From Lentisphaeria bacterium (GTDB lineage: Bacteria > Verrucomicrobiota > Lentisphaeria > Oligosphaerales > Oligosphaeraceae): DNA of 57,584 nucleotides. Under the pieces are notes generated by a model that searched no databases, was not told the DNA's origin, and saw only the letters and a list, made by a program, of their open reading frames with translations. Both the position numbers and the translations under genes were made by a program. Positions 1 to 8,648 of the stretch are shown here, piece by piece (within the stretch, counting starts at the first letter, position 1; each line of letters starts with the position of its first letter). The stretch covers positions 1-57,584 of the forward strand of contig JAEDMH010000001.1 in assembly GCA_016303095.1 (NCBI GenBank). Direction: 5' to 3'.

Positions 1-124
1 GGGGGAAGTCGAAGGAAGGAAAAATGAGGATATATTTTCATTTTTTCCGGATTTTCTCTTCATTTCTCCCTGGTTTTGGCTATTTCTGGGGAGAGTGGCG
101 TTTGGTGTTTTGTTGTCCGCTTCC

Positions 125-1051
125 ATGTCCCGTTCCTCTTCTTCCTCTTCTCGTCTTGGGGTTCTTGCCCTGTTAGTCTGCGCGTTCATCTGGGGCTTTG
201 CCTTTTCGGCCCAGAAGCGGGGGATGGAGAGCATGGGCCCCTTTTTTTTCAATGGGGTGCGTTCCTTCATAGGGGTGGTGGCGTTATTGCCCTGCATTGT
301 CCTGTTGGATCTTTTGCAGGGGGAGCGTCCCAGCATTTGGGGGCGTGTCCGGGATGCGGGGTCTCGTGGTCGTCTTTTGACGGGGGGGGTGTTGTGTGGG
401 CTGGCGTTAGGGAGCGCCAGTTTAGCCCAGCAGGTAGGGATTCAGTATACTACAGTGGGGAAGGCGGGGTTTCTCACGGCGTTATACATCATTTTGGTGC
501 CCATTTTAGCCCAGGTCTTGGGGCGTCGCACCCCTAGGCTGGTGTGGGGGGCGGCGGTGATGGCGCTGGTAGGCAGTGCCTTGTTGTGTGGGATTTCCCC
601 GGGAAATCTTTCCCTGCAGAAGGGGGATTTTCTCCTGCTGGCCTGTGCTTTTCTCTTTGCCATCCAGATTCTCTGCGTGGATAAATTTGTGGCCTCTGTG
701 GATTGCGTGCGTCTCTCGGCCCTTCAGTTTTTCTTTGCGGGGGTGCTTTCCCTGGTTTTGGCGCCGTTCGCAGGAGAAAGCCTTTCCTTGGGGCAGATTC
801 TCAAGGGGCTGGGGCCGTTGCTGTTCTGCGGGGTGCTTTCCAGTGGCGTGGCGTACACCCTGCAGTGCGTGGGACAGAAATTTGTCCATCCCGTGGTGGC
901 CACATTGCTGATGAGCCTGGAATCGGTGATTTCCGCCTTGGGCGGATGGCTGGTGTTGGGGGAGTCCATGGGATTCCGGGAGATGGCGGGCTGCGCCATA
1001 ATCTTTGCTGCGGTGTTGATTGCCCAGTTGGCTCCCCCCCGAACGCCGTAG
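125..1051 (+). CDS. EamA/DMT-family transporter
   Basis: Predicted inner-membrane metabolite exporter or importer of the drug/metabolite transporter superfamily; the substrate cannot be read from sequence. The protein is almost entirely hydrophobic, with about ten membrane segments and the two-fold EamA repeat. The first repeat begins at LLVCAFIWGFAFSAQK, and the second half ends in SLESVISALGGWLVLGES, a typical EamA signature. At 308 residues it has the usual family length. I chose the ATG at 125; an in-frame GTG at 95 would add ten residues but has a purine-rich stretch directly abutting it. The next gene starts 55 bp downstream on the same strand. Family assignment is firm; substrate is unknown. 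Confidence 0.85.
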   Translation: MSRSSSSSSRLGVLALLVCAFIWGFAFSAQKRGMESMGPFFFNGVRSFIGVVALLPCIVLLDLLQGERPSIWGRVRDAGSRGRLLTGGVLCGLALGSASLAQQVGIQYTTVGKAGFLTALYIILVPILAQVLGRRTPRLVWGAAVMALVGSALLCGISPGNLSLQKGDFLLLACAFLFAIQILCVDKFVASVDCVRLSALQFFFAGVLSLVLAPFAGESLSLGQILKGLGPLLFCGVLSSGVAYTLQCVGQKFVHPVVATLLMSLESVISALGGWLVLGESMGFREMAGCAIIFAAVLIAQLAPPRTP

Positions 1052-1106
1052 GGACGGCGCTTCCCTCTTGCCTTCCGTTTTCTCGCAACCCTGATTCTCC
1101 TTCGCC

Positions 1107-3281
1107 ATGATCAAACCTCTTTCCCTCTCTTTGGACTTCACCCCGGAGGGGGCCGTGGCCTCCCTTCGGGCGGGAAGACGGGAATATGCCTCTCCCCGCC
1201 CCAGGCCCCTCTTCGTCTTCCAACTCCGGGATTTGGTGGGCCATCCCCTCCGTTTCTCCGCCAGCATCTTTCCCCGGGTGGAAGAAATGTGGGGGGGGGA
1301 GGGCAAGGTGCTTCTTCGCTTTTATGGCGCCACGGATCTCTTTCCCGGGGGCGAGGTGTGGGTTTCCCTGGAGGAGCGGGAGGGCACCCTGGTCTGGGAG
1401 ATTTCCTTTGATTTGCGGACGGACCGGCTCTCCCTGGAATGGGTGGATTTCCCCGTCATCCGCCTGCGGGCGCCCCGATCGTTCCGCTATCTCACCACCT
1501 TTGCCGAGGGAACCTTGATGGAACGGAAGGGACTGGAGGTGCTTCCCCGGCTTCTGGGGGCGGAGAAGGGGGGCGACTACCTGGGATACGGGGCCAGCAC
1601 CATCCGCTTCCTCTATCCTGGCGCCCTCTGCGCCCAGTTCCATGCCTTCCTCCGGGGGGAGGAAGGGCTCCAGGTGGAATGCCAGGATCTGAGCCACGCC
1701 CCCAAGCTTCTGGAAGCTGCCGTCCTGGAGGGAGACGGCCCCGGGGAATGCACCCTGCGTCAGCAGCATTTCACCCAGGGACGGTGGGAAGTGACCTATC
1801 CCGTGGTCATGCAGGGATTTTCCGGGGGATGGGAGGGAGCGGCCGCCTTGCATCGCCGGTGGCTGGAGGGGACAGGCCAGGCGAAACCGGATTTGAAACC
1901 GTCCGTGCCTTCCTGGTACGGGGAGGATCCCCTGATGCTGATCTACCCTGTCCAGGGGGAGGGAAAGGATCATGGCCCCATGGGGCCCAATGGATATTTC
2001 CCCTATCTCCGGGGAATGGATGTGGTGAACCGCTGGCATGCTCTTTTGCCCGGCGTGCCTCTCATGCCTCTCCTGATGCACTGGGAGGGCACCGCCCCCT
2101 GGGCTCCCCCTTTTCTCTGGCCTCCTTTGGGAGGAAAGGAGGAATTGGACAAATTCATCCAGGCCCTCCATGCCCAGGGGGATCGTCTGGGGCTGTATGC
2201 CTCGGGCATTGGCTGGACCCAGCAAAGCGCCATTCATCCGGACTACGATCAGAGGGAGCGCTTCCGGCGGGAGAGGGTGAGCCGGGAGATTTGCACCGGC
2301 CCCACAGGAGAACGCTACTCCTCCATCTGCAATCATGCCCTGCAGGGACAACGGGTGGGCTACGACCTATGTCCTTCCCGCGCCTATACCCGTGGCGTGG
2401 TGGAGCGGGAGGTGTCCTCCTGTCGTCAGGCGGGGGTGGACTATCTTCAATTTTTCGACCAGAATTGCGGGGGTGCCCCGGCCTTCTGCTATGCGGCGGA
2501 GCATGGGCATCCCGGCTTGCCGGGAGAGTGGCTCACCCAGGCCATGAAGGAAGTGATGGCCCGGGCGTTCCGTGCGGCGGGGAAGAAGATGGGCCTGGGA
2601 TGTGAAAATGCGGTTTCCACCCCCTACGCCTCCTACTGCCGCATCAACGACATGCGCTATGGAAATGCCTGGATCTGCGGCAAACCCGTTCCCCTCCATG
2701 CTTTCCTGATGCATGAAACCTGCGTGGGCTTCTCCGGAAATCTCTGCGCCCTGCAATACTACATCGATTATGCCAAGACGCCCCACTATCCCCTCTTCCA
2801 TCTCGCCTGGCATTTTGCCTGCGGCAATCTTCTGGCCCTGAATCTGGAGGGTGAGGGAAAGGCCCATTGGAACTGGTGCATGCCCTGGAATGTGGAGCCC
2901 CCTCCCCAACCGCCTCTCCTTGCCCTGCTGCGCCATCTTCTGGGCTGGCGCCGGGGCAAGGCCCGCCCCTTCCTCCTCTATGGCAGGATGGAAGCTGCCC
3001 CCCGACTCCAATGCCGAAGCCTGCCCTTCGTCCAGAAGGAACTCCCGGGAGGAGAAGCCACCCTAATGCCGGCGGTATTGTCCTCCGCCTGGCGCCATCA
3101 GGGACGGGAGTTGATTCTGCTCGTGAACTACACAGAAGAGCCCCAGGCTGTGAAGGCCACCTTTGCCCATGTCTGGCAAGGGATGGTGTGGCAGCAGGCC
3201 ATGGCTCCCCAGCCATTCCGGGGAAGGCGCTGGGAAGGCACGGTGCCTCCCCTGGACGCGGTGCTTCTCCTCTCTCCTTGA
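1107..3281 (+). CDS. DUF6259-like glycoside hydrolase
   Basis: A 724-residue protein resembling the DUF6259 family of putative TIM-barrel glycosidases, which is common in Verrucomicrobia, Lentisphaerae and Planctomycetes. The N-terminal third is beta-rich (sandwich-like). The middle (about 270-560) looks like a catalytic barrel, with MPLLMHWEGTAPWAPP, a DRLGLYASGIGW strand and the VDYLQFFDQNCGG strand-end. The C-terminus (about 640-724) looks like a small beta domain. No signal peptide is evident, so a cytoplasmic location is likely. No Shine-Dalgarno sequence precedes the ATG. It probably acts on imported oligosaccharides, which fits the GH36-like, GHL10-like and sialate O-acetylesterase genes elsewhere in the window. 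Substrate and catalytic residues are not assignable by eye. Confidence 0.7.
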   Translation: MIKPLSLSLDFTPEGAVASLRAGRREYASPRPRPLFVFQLRDLVGHPLRFSASIFPRVEEMWGGEGKVLLRFYGATDLFPGGEVWVSLEEREGTLVWEISFDLRTDRLSLEWVDFPVIRLRAPRSFRYLTTFAEGTLMERKGLEVLPRLLGAEKGGDYLGYGASTIRFLYPGALCAQFHAFLRGEEGLQVECQDLSHAPKLLEAAVLEGDGPGECTLRQQHFTQGRWEVTYPVVMQGFSGGWEGAAALHRRWLEGTGQAKPDLKPSVPSWYGEDPLMLIYPVQGEGKDHGPMGPNGYFPYLRGMDVVNRWHALLPGVPLMPLLMHWEGTAPWAPPFLWPPLGGKEELDKFIQALHAQGDRLGLYASGIGWTQQSAIHPDYDQRERFRRERVSREICTGPTGERYSSICNHALQGQRVGYDLCPSRAYTRGVVEREVSSCRQAGVDYLQFFDQNCGGAPAFCYAAEHGHPGLPGEWLTQAMKEVMARAFRAAGKKMGLGCENAVSTPYASYCRINDMRYGNAWICGKPVPLHAFLMHETCVGFSGNLCALQYYIDYAKTPHYPLFHLAWHFACGNLLALNLEGEGKAHWNWCMPWNVEPPPQPPLLALLRHLLGWRRGKARPFLLYGRMEAAPRLQCRSLPFVQKELPGGEATLMPAVLSSAWRHQGRELILLVNYTEEPQAVKATFAHVWQGMVWQQAMAPQPFRGRRWEGTVPPLDAVLLLSP

Positions 3282-3322
3282 CCCCCTCTCGCCGCCAGAC
3301 GCTTTTCTCCTTTCCCTTGAGA

Positions 3323-3769
3323 ATGACGACCATGCCGAAAACCAATCCATTGCCTATGCAGGAAATCTGCCTGGCCACCCAACTCCGGTATTTTCGCAGA
3401 AAACTGGGATTGAAGCAGGTGGAGATGGCGGAAAAACTGGGAGTCTCCCCCAGCCTCTACACCAAATTGGAGGTGAACGCCACCGAAACCACGCCCCGAC
3501 GGGTGGAAAAGTTCGCCATCGCTCTCCACACTACGCCGGAGTTCCTCCTGAAGGGCACAGGGCCGGAATATCTGCCGGGAAGTCCGGAGGCCGCTCCCAA
3601 ACTCACCGACCAGGTCCTCCGGAAAATCCTCGCCTTTGTGATGAAGGAGGATACCCTGGAAGCCGCCCGAAAACTGGCGGAATCCACCGCCCAGGATCCC
3701 GTGACCGTCATGTCCACCCTGGTGAAGGGAATGATTCTGGGAGACGGCATCGCCGATTCTCTGGAATAG
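3323..3769 (+). CDS. small helix-turn-helix (XRE-type) regulator
   Basis: About 148 residues with a single XRE/Cro-type helix-turn-helix. The segment LRYFRRKLGLKQVEMAEKLG followed by VSPSLYTKLE has the expected pattern of the recognition and scaffold helices, and ALHTTPEFLLKG closes the five-helix domain. The C-terminal half is helical with no recognised domain. Two ATGs are possible, 3323 and 3332; neither has a clear ribosome-binding site. It lies 41 bp after the DUF6259-like gene and may be co-transcribed with it. A 410 bp gap separates it from rpsA. Likely a DNA-binding repressor; its target is unknown. Confidence 0.75.
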   Translation: MTTMPKTNPLPMQEICLATQLRYFRRKLGLKQVEMAEKLGVSPSLYTKLEVNATETTPRRVEKFAIALHTTPEFLLKGTGPEYLPGSPEAAPKLTDQVLRKILAFVMKEDTLEAARKLAESTAQDPVTVMSTLVKGMILGDGIADSLE

Positions 3770-4179
3770 GACGGGGAAGGTGCGCCGCCTCCACGCTCCT
3801 CCCCCCCCTCCAAATCCTAATGGGAGTTCCTGGGGAGTGTCCCTCCCTTTTCCCGAAAGCGGGGAAGGGAATGCCCAGGGGGTTCTCCCGCAAGCCTGGG
3901 GCGGGGAATGGGGCGGCAAGAGCCACTTCCTCTGTACGTTCCGACACGTCTGATTTTTCTTTTCTCCCCCGGGGGGGTGGTGGAGGAGGGAAGGGTGGGA
4001 AAAATTGTTGCAGATGACCATTGATGACCTATATTATGCAGTTTTCGATTCCCTGCCATGGCGCCAGGGAATCCCTGGGAGAGTTCCTTCCCTGCCGTTC
4101 CGTTGGCAGAGGGAGCACCCCTGTTGTTTGCGCCCCTGCTTCTCCTTCACAGAGTCAAACGAATCTCCAACCCCCGCGT
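3770..4179 (+). other. 410 bp intergenic leader upstream of rpsA
   Basis: No gene is seen here. It holds a strong hairpin at 3844-3870 (TCCCTT/AAGGGA plus CCCG/CGGG around an AAAG loop) that lacks a T-run. It also holds a sigma70-like promoter at 4008-4035, which leaves a 5' leader of roughly 140 nt before rpsA. rpsA is autoregulated in many bacteria, so a structured leader would be expected, but I could not identify a specific element. Confidence 0.5.
4008..4035 (+). promoter_or_regulatory. candidate sigma70 promoter for rpsA
   Basis: TTGCAG (-35, 4008-4013), a 16 nt spacer, then TATATT (-10, 4030-4035). The layout matches the candidate promoters found before rplK and the tRNA-Gly pair, which supports it. 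Confidence 0.5.
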
Positions 4180-5925
4180 ATGAGCAACATTGATTTAGAC
4201 AACATGCCGTCGATGGACGAGCTGCTCTCTCAGAGTGAGACCACTCAGACCAAGAGCATCCAGGAAGGCACCATCGTCACCGGCACGATTGCCCAGAAGA
4301 ACGAAAACGGCATTCTCCTCGACATTGGAGGGAAGTCCGAGTCCTTCATTGATCGGAATGAACTGAAGGATTTTGATTCCTTGACCTGCGGGGGCAAGCT
4401 GGATGTCTACGTGGAGCGTGTGGAGGGCGAGAATAGCGCGCCCCAGGTTTCCGTGAAGAAAGCCATTGCCCAGCGTGCCTGGGAGAACATCGTGGACAAC
4501 TACCAGGAGGGTTCTCTCATCCAGGGCAAGATCACCAGCCGGGTCAAAGGCGGCTTTGTGGTGGAAGTGTGCGGGGTGGAGGCTTTCCTCCCCGGTTCCC
4601 AGGTGGATCTGGGCGCTCCTCGGGACCTGGATTCCTATGTGGATCAGGAGATGGAGTTCAAGATCCTGAAGATCAGCAAGGATCGGAAGAACGTGGTGCT
4701 TTCTCGCCGGGAACTCCTGGAAGAGGAGCGGAACCGCCAGCGGGCCAAGCTGCTGGAGGAGCTCCAGCCCGGCCAGATCCGGAAGGGCGTGGTCAAGAAC
4801 ATCACCGACTTCGGCGCCTTCGTGGACCTCAATGGCATGGATGGCCTCCTCCATATCACCGACATGAGCTGGTCTCGGATCACCGATCCCCACACTGTGG
4901 TCCACAAGGACCAGGAGCTGGAGGTCATGATTCTGGAGGTGGACAAGGAGCGTCAGCGCGTCTCCCTGGGCCTGAAGCAGAAGGATGGCAATCCTTGGGA
5001 CACCGTGGACGTCAAGTACCCTGTCAACGCCCATGTCCATGGCAAGGTGGTCAACGTGCTGGCCTACGGCGCCTTCGTGGAGCTGGAGGAAGGCATCGAG
5101 GGTCTGATCCACGTCTCCGAGATGAGCTGGACCAAGAAGGTCAACCGCGCCAATGATGTGCTCAACATCGGCGACGAGGTGGATGCGGTGGTGCTGGCCG
5201 TCAACAAGGCCGACCGGAAGATTTCCCTCTCCCTCCGTCAGGCCCAGCCCAATCCTTGGGAGCTCATCAAGGAGAAGTATCCTCGGGGCACCCGCATCAA
5301 GGGCAAGGTGCGCAACATGACCGGCTACGGCGCCTTCGTCCAGATCCAGGACGACATTGATGGCATGATCCACGTCTCCGACCTGAGCTGGCTGCGGAAG
5401 ATCAACCATCCCAGCGAAGTGCTTCAGAAGGGCATGGAAGTGGAGGCGGTCATCTTGGACGTGGATGTGGAGAATCAGCGCATCAGCCTCTCCATGAAGA
5501 AGCTCACCGATGATCCTTGGCAGAACATCCAGGAGAAGTACAAGGTGGGCGACACCGTGGAAGGCAAAGTCACCAAGCTGGCCAGCTTTGGCGCCTTCGT
5601 GGAGCTGGATGGCGGCATTGACGGTCTGATCCACATCTCCGAGCTCTCCGACGAGCGGGTGAACCGGGTGAAGGATGTGGTGAACGTGGGCCAGGTGGTC
5701 AAGGCTCGGGTGAAGAACATCTCCGTGGACGAGCGTCGGATTGGTCTCACCATGAAGAGCGGCAACGCCACCTTCGAGAGCCAGGAGCGTCCTGTGGCTG
5801 GCGCCACCTTCACCAGCGCCCCCGAGACTCCCAGCGCTCTGGGCGGTCTGGGCGCCGTTCTGGATGCCGCCTACAGCGCCAAGGAAAATGGCACTCTGGA
5901 AGTGGATGGCACCAAGGAAGAGTAG
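4180..5925 (+). CDS. rpsA: 30S ribosomal protein S1
   Basis: S1 helps the 30S subunit bind and unwind mRNA. The 581-residue product contains six S1 OB-fold repeats, starting at roughly residues 28, 110, 195, 280, 367 and 454. The last four carry the diagnostic pattern G-x-V-x-n-x-x-x-[FY]-GAFV followed by GLIH or GMIH and SELS, SEMS or SDLS. I chose the ATG at 4180 because MSNIDLDNMPSMDELL begins the conserved acidic N-terminus; the reading frame stays open upstream but codes nothing S1-like. No Shine-Dalgarno sequence is visible, which is common for rpsA genes because they initiate through S1 itself. The C-terminal 50 residues are a low-complexity tail. It is monocistronic, with its own candidate promoter and a strong terminator. 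Confidence 0.97.
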   Translation: MSNIDLDNMPSMDELLSQSETTQTKSIQEGTIVTGTIAQKNENGILLDIGGKSESFIDRNELKDFDSLTCGGKLDVYVERVEGENSAPQVSVKKAIAQRAWENIVDNYQEGSLIQGKITSRVKGGFVVEVCGVEAFLPGSQVDLGAPRDLDSYVDQEMEFKILKISKDRKNVVLSRRELLEEERNRQRAKLLEELQPGQIRKGVVKNITDFGAFVDLNGMDGLLHITDMSWSRITDPHTVVHKDQELEVMILEVDKERQRVSLGLKQKDGNPWDTVDVKYPVNAHVHGKVVNVLAYGAFVELEEGIEGLIHVSEMSWTKKVNRANDVLNIGDEVDAVVLAVNKADRKISLSLRQAQPNPWELIKEKYPRGTRIKGKVRNMTGYGAFVQIQDDIDGMIHVSDLSWLRKINHPSEVLQKGMEVEAVILDVDVENQRISLSMKKLTDDPWQNIQEKYKVGDTVEGKVTKLASFGAFVELDGGIDGLIHISELSDERVNRVKDVVNVGQVVKARVKNISVDERRIGLTMKSGNATFESQERPVAGATFTSAPETPSALGGLGAVLDAAYSAKENGTLEVDGTKEE

Positions 5926-5964
5926 TCGAATCTGACACGGCCTTCGCCATGGCGAAGGCTCCCG

Positions 5965-6003
5965 GCCTCCGGAAGGGAACTTTCCTTTCCGGGGGCTTTT
6001 TTT
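5965..6003 (+). terminator. rho-independent terminator of rpsA
   Basis: A long GC-rich stem (left arm 5965-5978, right arm 5983-5996, loop ACTT), with G-U wobbles only, followed by seven T residues. A separate 16 nt palindrome, CTTCGCCATGGCGAAG, lies just upstream at 5942-5957. Confidence 0.85.
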
Positions 6004-6153
6004 ATTCGCGAGGAGGAAGGAATCCCGGGGGCTGGAAATTTGAGGGGATGGTGTTATTTTGGACTTTGTTTTCCCCGATCGGGCTTCTCCTTTTTGGGGG
6101 GCAAGGGAAGGGGTTTTTCTTTTCCGTTTTTTCACAGATCACGATAGAAAAAG

Positions 6154-7629
6154 ATGGCGCGTACCTCCTCGACAACGGCATGGTTTCTGGGCTCCGTGGC
6201 GATGGTCTCCCTCCTCCTGACGGGATGCCGCAGCACCAACAGCGTGCTGTGGCAATACGAGAGCCAGATGGGGCTGGGCAATTATCCTTCGGCGGCGGAA
6301 TCCATCGTGGCCACGGCGGAGAAGGAGGATGGGGACGAATTGCTGTGGCGCCTCCTGGCGGGCAATGCCTATCTTCTGGCGGGAGACCTGGAGCAGACCA
6401 CGGCCCAGCTGGATCGGGCGGAGGATTTGTTCGCCGACCAGGATTCCGCCTCTGTCTTGGTCTCCGGGGCGCAGCAGGCCAAATCCATCCTGGGAAACGA
6501 ACTCTCCTTCCCCTATCGCGGCTTCGGCCAGGAACGACTCTTCTGCTGCCTCTATAAAGGATTGGCCTACGCTTCCCAGGGAAATGTGGCCGCCACGCGC
6601 ACGGAACTGAACCGGGCCGCCCAGCATCAGGAAAACTGGCTCTTCGACCGACGGAAGGAGATTGCCGCCGCGGAAGAAAAATTGGAGCAGGCGGTGGCCG
6701 CCCACTCCGAGGAATCCTCGGAGGAGGTGGATCCCATGGGCCAGCAGGGGATCTTTTGGGGAGACCCGTCCTTCGCCCAGTCCATCCAGGAAAATACCGG
6801 CTTCCATTTGGCTACCTCGGGGGACTTGAGCCGCCTGGCCACCAGCGACTACACCAATGTCTATCTCAACCACTTCTGCGGGGTTTTCCGCTGGCTCCAA
6901 GGGGACGGGGGACGGGAGTTCCTCCGGGATGCCGCGGTCCTGTCTCCTCAAACTTCCGTCCTGCAGCGGGACTGGCAGGAGATTGACGGGGGCGTGCGTC
7001 CCCGGAACCAGGTCTGGATCTATGTGGAGGACGGGCTATGCGCGGAGCGTGTGGAGTGGCGATTGGACTTGCCCCTGTTTTTGATTCCCGAACTGGGGCG
7101 CTACGCTCTCTATGCGGGCATGGCCTTCCCCCGGCTGGTGGAGCGCTCCGCCGCGGCGGAACAGTACTGGGTGAAGACGGCAGGGGGGCAGACGCCCTTG
7201 GAGCTGCTGGAAACCATGGACCGCCTGGTGCGCACGGAATACGATGTCTATATGCGCGGCGCCATAAAGCGGGAGATTGTCCGCACCCTGACCAAGGTCT
7301 CCGCCCAGGTGGCCCTCCAAATCGCCGTGAGGAATTGCGATGACTCCAATGCCCGCCTGGCCTTGAAGATGACCCAGATTGGCGTGGCGGCCTGGGCCGC
7401 CTCCACCACCAAGGCGGATTTGCGGGAGTGGGTCTCCCTGCCCAAGGTGGTCTGGGTGGGCCATATTCCCCGCCCCCAGGAGGGGCGCCTGGTGCTCTCC
7501 GCCCGGGCGGGGGGACAGGATCAAGATTTGGAACTTGTTCTTCCCGAAGGAAATAGTGTGATTTGGGTGCGGAAGATCAACGCTGCGTTGCCCATGACGG
7601 CCCGGGTGTTGACCTATCCCAATCCGTGA
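6154..7629 (+). CDS. COG3014-like outer-membrane lipoprotein
   Basis: A 491-residue predicted lipoprotein. A signal peptide (SVAMVSLLLTGC) ends in a lipobox whose Cys would be acylated at about residue 24. The body is helical and TPR-like, with YPSAAESIVATAEKEDGD near the start. The C-terminal region contains ADLREWVSLPKVV and a final VIWVRK strand, which resemble the uncharacterised COG3014 lipoproteins. The residue after the Cys is Arg, not Asp, so sorting to the outer membrane is plausible. The 3' end overlaps the convergent pseudouridine synthase gene by 16 bp, with no terminator between them. Function is unknown. Confidence 0.75.
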   Translation: MARTSSTTAWFLGSVAMVSLLLTGCRSTNSVLWQYESQMGLGNYPSAAESIVATAEKEDGDELLWRLLAGNAYLLAGDLEQTTAQLDRAEDLFADQDSASVLVSGAQQAKSILGNELSFPYRGFGQERLFCCLYKGLAYASQGNVAATRTELNRAAQHQENWLFDRRKEIAAAEEKLEQAVAAHSEESSEEVDPMGQQGIFWGDPSFAQSIQENTGFHLATSGDLSRLATSDYTNVYLNHFCGVFRWLQGDGGREFLRDAAVLSPQTSVLQRDWQEIDGGVRPRNQVWIYVEDGLCAERVEWRLDLPLFLIPELGRYALYAGMAFPRLVERSAAAEQYWVKTAGGQTPLELLETMDRLVRTEYDVYMRGAIKREIVRTLTKVSAQVALQIAVRNCDDSNARLALKMTQIGVAAWAASTTKADLREWVSLPKVVWVGHIPRPQEGRLVLSARAGGQDQDLELVLPEGNSVIWVRKINAALPMTARVLTYPNP

Positions 7630-8648
7630 GGAAGGAAGGGCGGGGGGGCGGTGGCCTGGATCTTCAATCGGGGGATGGCGAGTTTCCAGGCGTGGAGTGC
7701 CTGGGTGGGGAGGAGCAGCCTCTGCCAGTCCTGGGGAGAGAGGGTGCTGGTGGCGAAGCGGAGGAAAATGGTGTCGTCCACCCCGTAGAGCTTGTCTCCC
7801 ACCACGGGGAATCCCAAGGAACAGAGAGTGGCGCGGATTTGGTGTGTCCTTCCCGTATGGAGGGTGGCTTCCAGGAGGGAGAAGTTTCCCTGTTCGTCCT
7901 GGGGGAAGCGTCCTGGGGGTTCCCCTGGGGTAGGGGGGCGTCGATAGTCCAGGAGCCGGAAGTCCGTTTGGGCGGTGACGGCTTCCTCGTCCTCGGGGAG
8001 TTCCACCACGTCGGAATCCCCCTGGTTGAGGATGGGCTGGAAGCACCGTTTTTTCTCCACGGGGGAGTGGGGATCCTTCATGAGCCAGCCGTTGGCGAAA
8101 TAGTGCTTCCAGGGCACTCGTCCATGGACGAGGACCAGATATTTCTTCTGGGTTTCTCCGCAGAGGGAGTGGAAGAGTTTAGCGGCGGTGGCGGCGAAGC
8201 GCGGGTTTTTGCCCACCAGAACGATGCCGGAGGTCTCCCGATCCAGTCGATTGACGAAGTGGATGTGAGAGAGATGGCGCGCCTGGCGCAGCCACGCCCA
8301 AAGGGTGTGGTTGAAGAAGCGTCCCGCCGGGTGGCAGGGGAGATTCCCGGGCTTGTGGAGAAGCAGATAATCCTCCTGCTCCTCCAGAATTTGGATTTGG
8401 AAGGAAACCTCCTGCTCCTCCAGATCCCCTGCCTGGAAGAACAACACTTCGCCCCCGCGGAGGGGGGTGTGTTCCTGGGCGGCGGCGCCGTCCAGGAAGA
8501 GGTTTCCTCGCTGGATTTCCTGATGCCACTGTTCCCGGTTGAGATAGTTGTAGCGCAGGGTGAGAAAATCCAGGAGGGAGGAGCCGGCGGCATCGGGGGG
8601 CGTCACCACCTGGACCGTGCGCTCCATGGGAGGGAAGGGGAGGATCAT
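7614..8648 (-). CDS. RluA-family pseudouridine synthase
   Basis: Predicted to isomerise uridine to pseudouridine in rRNA or tRNA in the cytoplasm. The 344-residue protein has an S4-like RNA-binding segment (about 21-75), then the catalytic domain. The signature motif reads HFVNRLDRETSG, with catalytic Asp136 in RLD; the usual His before RLD is Asn here. The RTHQIR motif (HTGRTHQIRATL) and GDKLYG near the C-terminus are also family hallmarks. The start at 8648 overlaps the stop of the upstream BatA-like gene as ATGA, so the two are translationally coupled. Which RNA position it modifies (RluA, RluC or RluD type) cannot be decided. Confidence 0.9.
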   Translation of the reverse strand: MILPFPPMERTVQVVTPPDAAGSSLLDFLTLRYNYLNREQWHQEIQRGNLFLDGAAAQEHTPLRGGEVLFFQAGDLEEQEVSFQIQILEEQEDYLLLHKPGNLPCHPAGRFFNHTLWAWLRQARHLSHIHFVNRLDRETSGIVLVGKNPRFAATAAKLFHSLCGETQKKYLVLVHGRVPWKHYFANGWLMKDPHSPVEKKRCFQPILNQGDSDVVELPEDEEAVTAQTDFRLLDYRRPPTPGEPPGRFPQDEQGNFSLLEATLHTGRTHQIRATLCSLGFPVVGDKLYGVDDTIFLRFATSTLSPQDWQRLLLPTQALHAWKLAIPRLKIQATAPPPFLPHGLG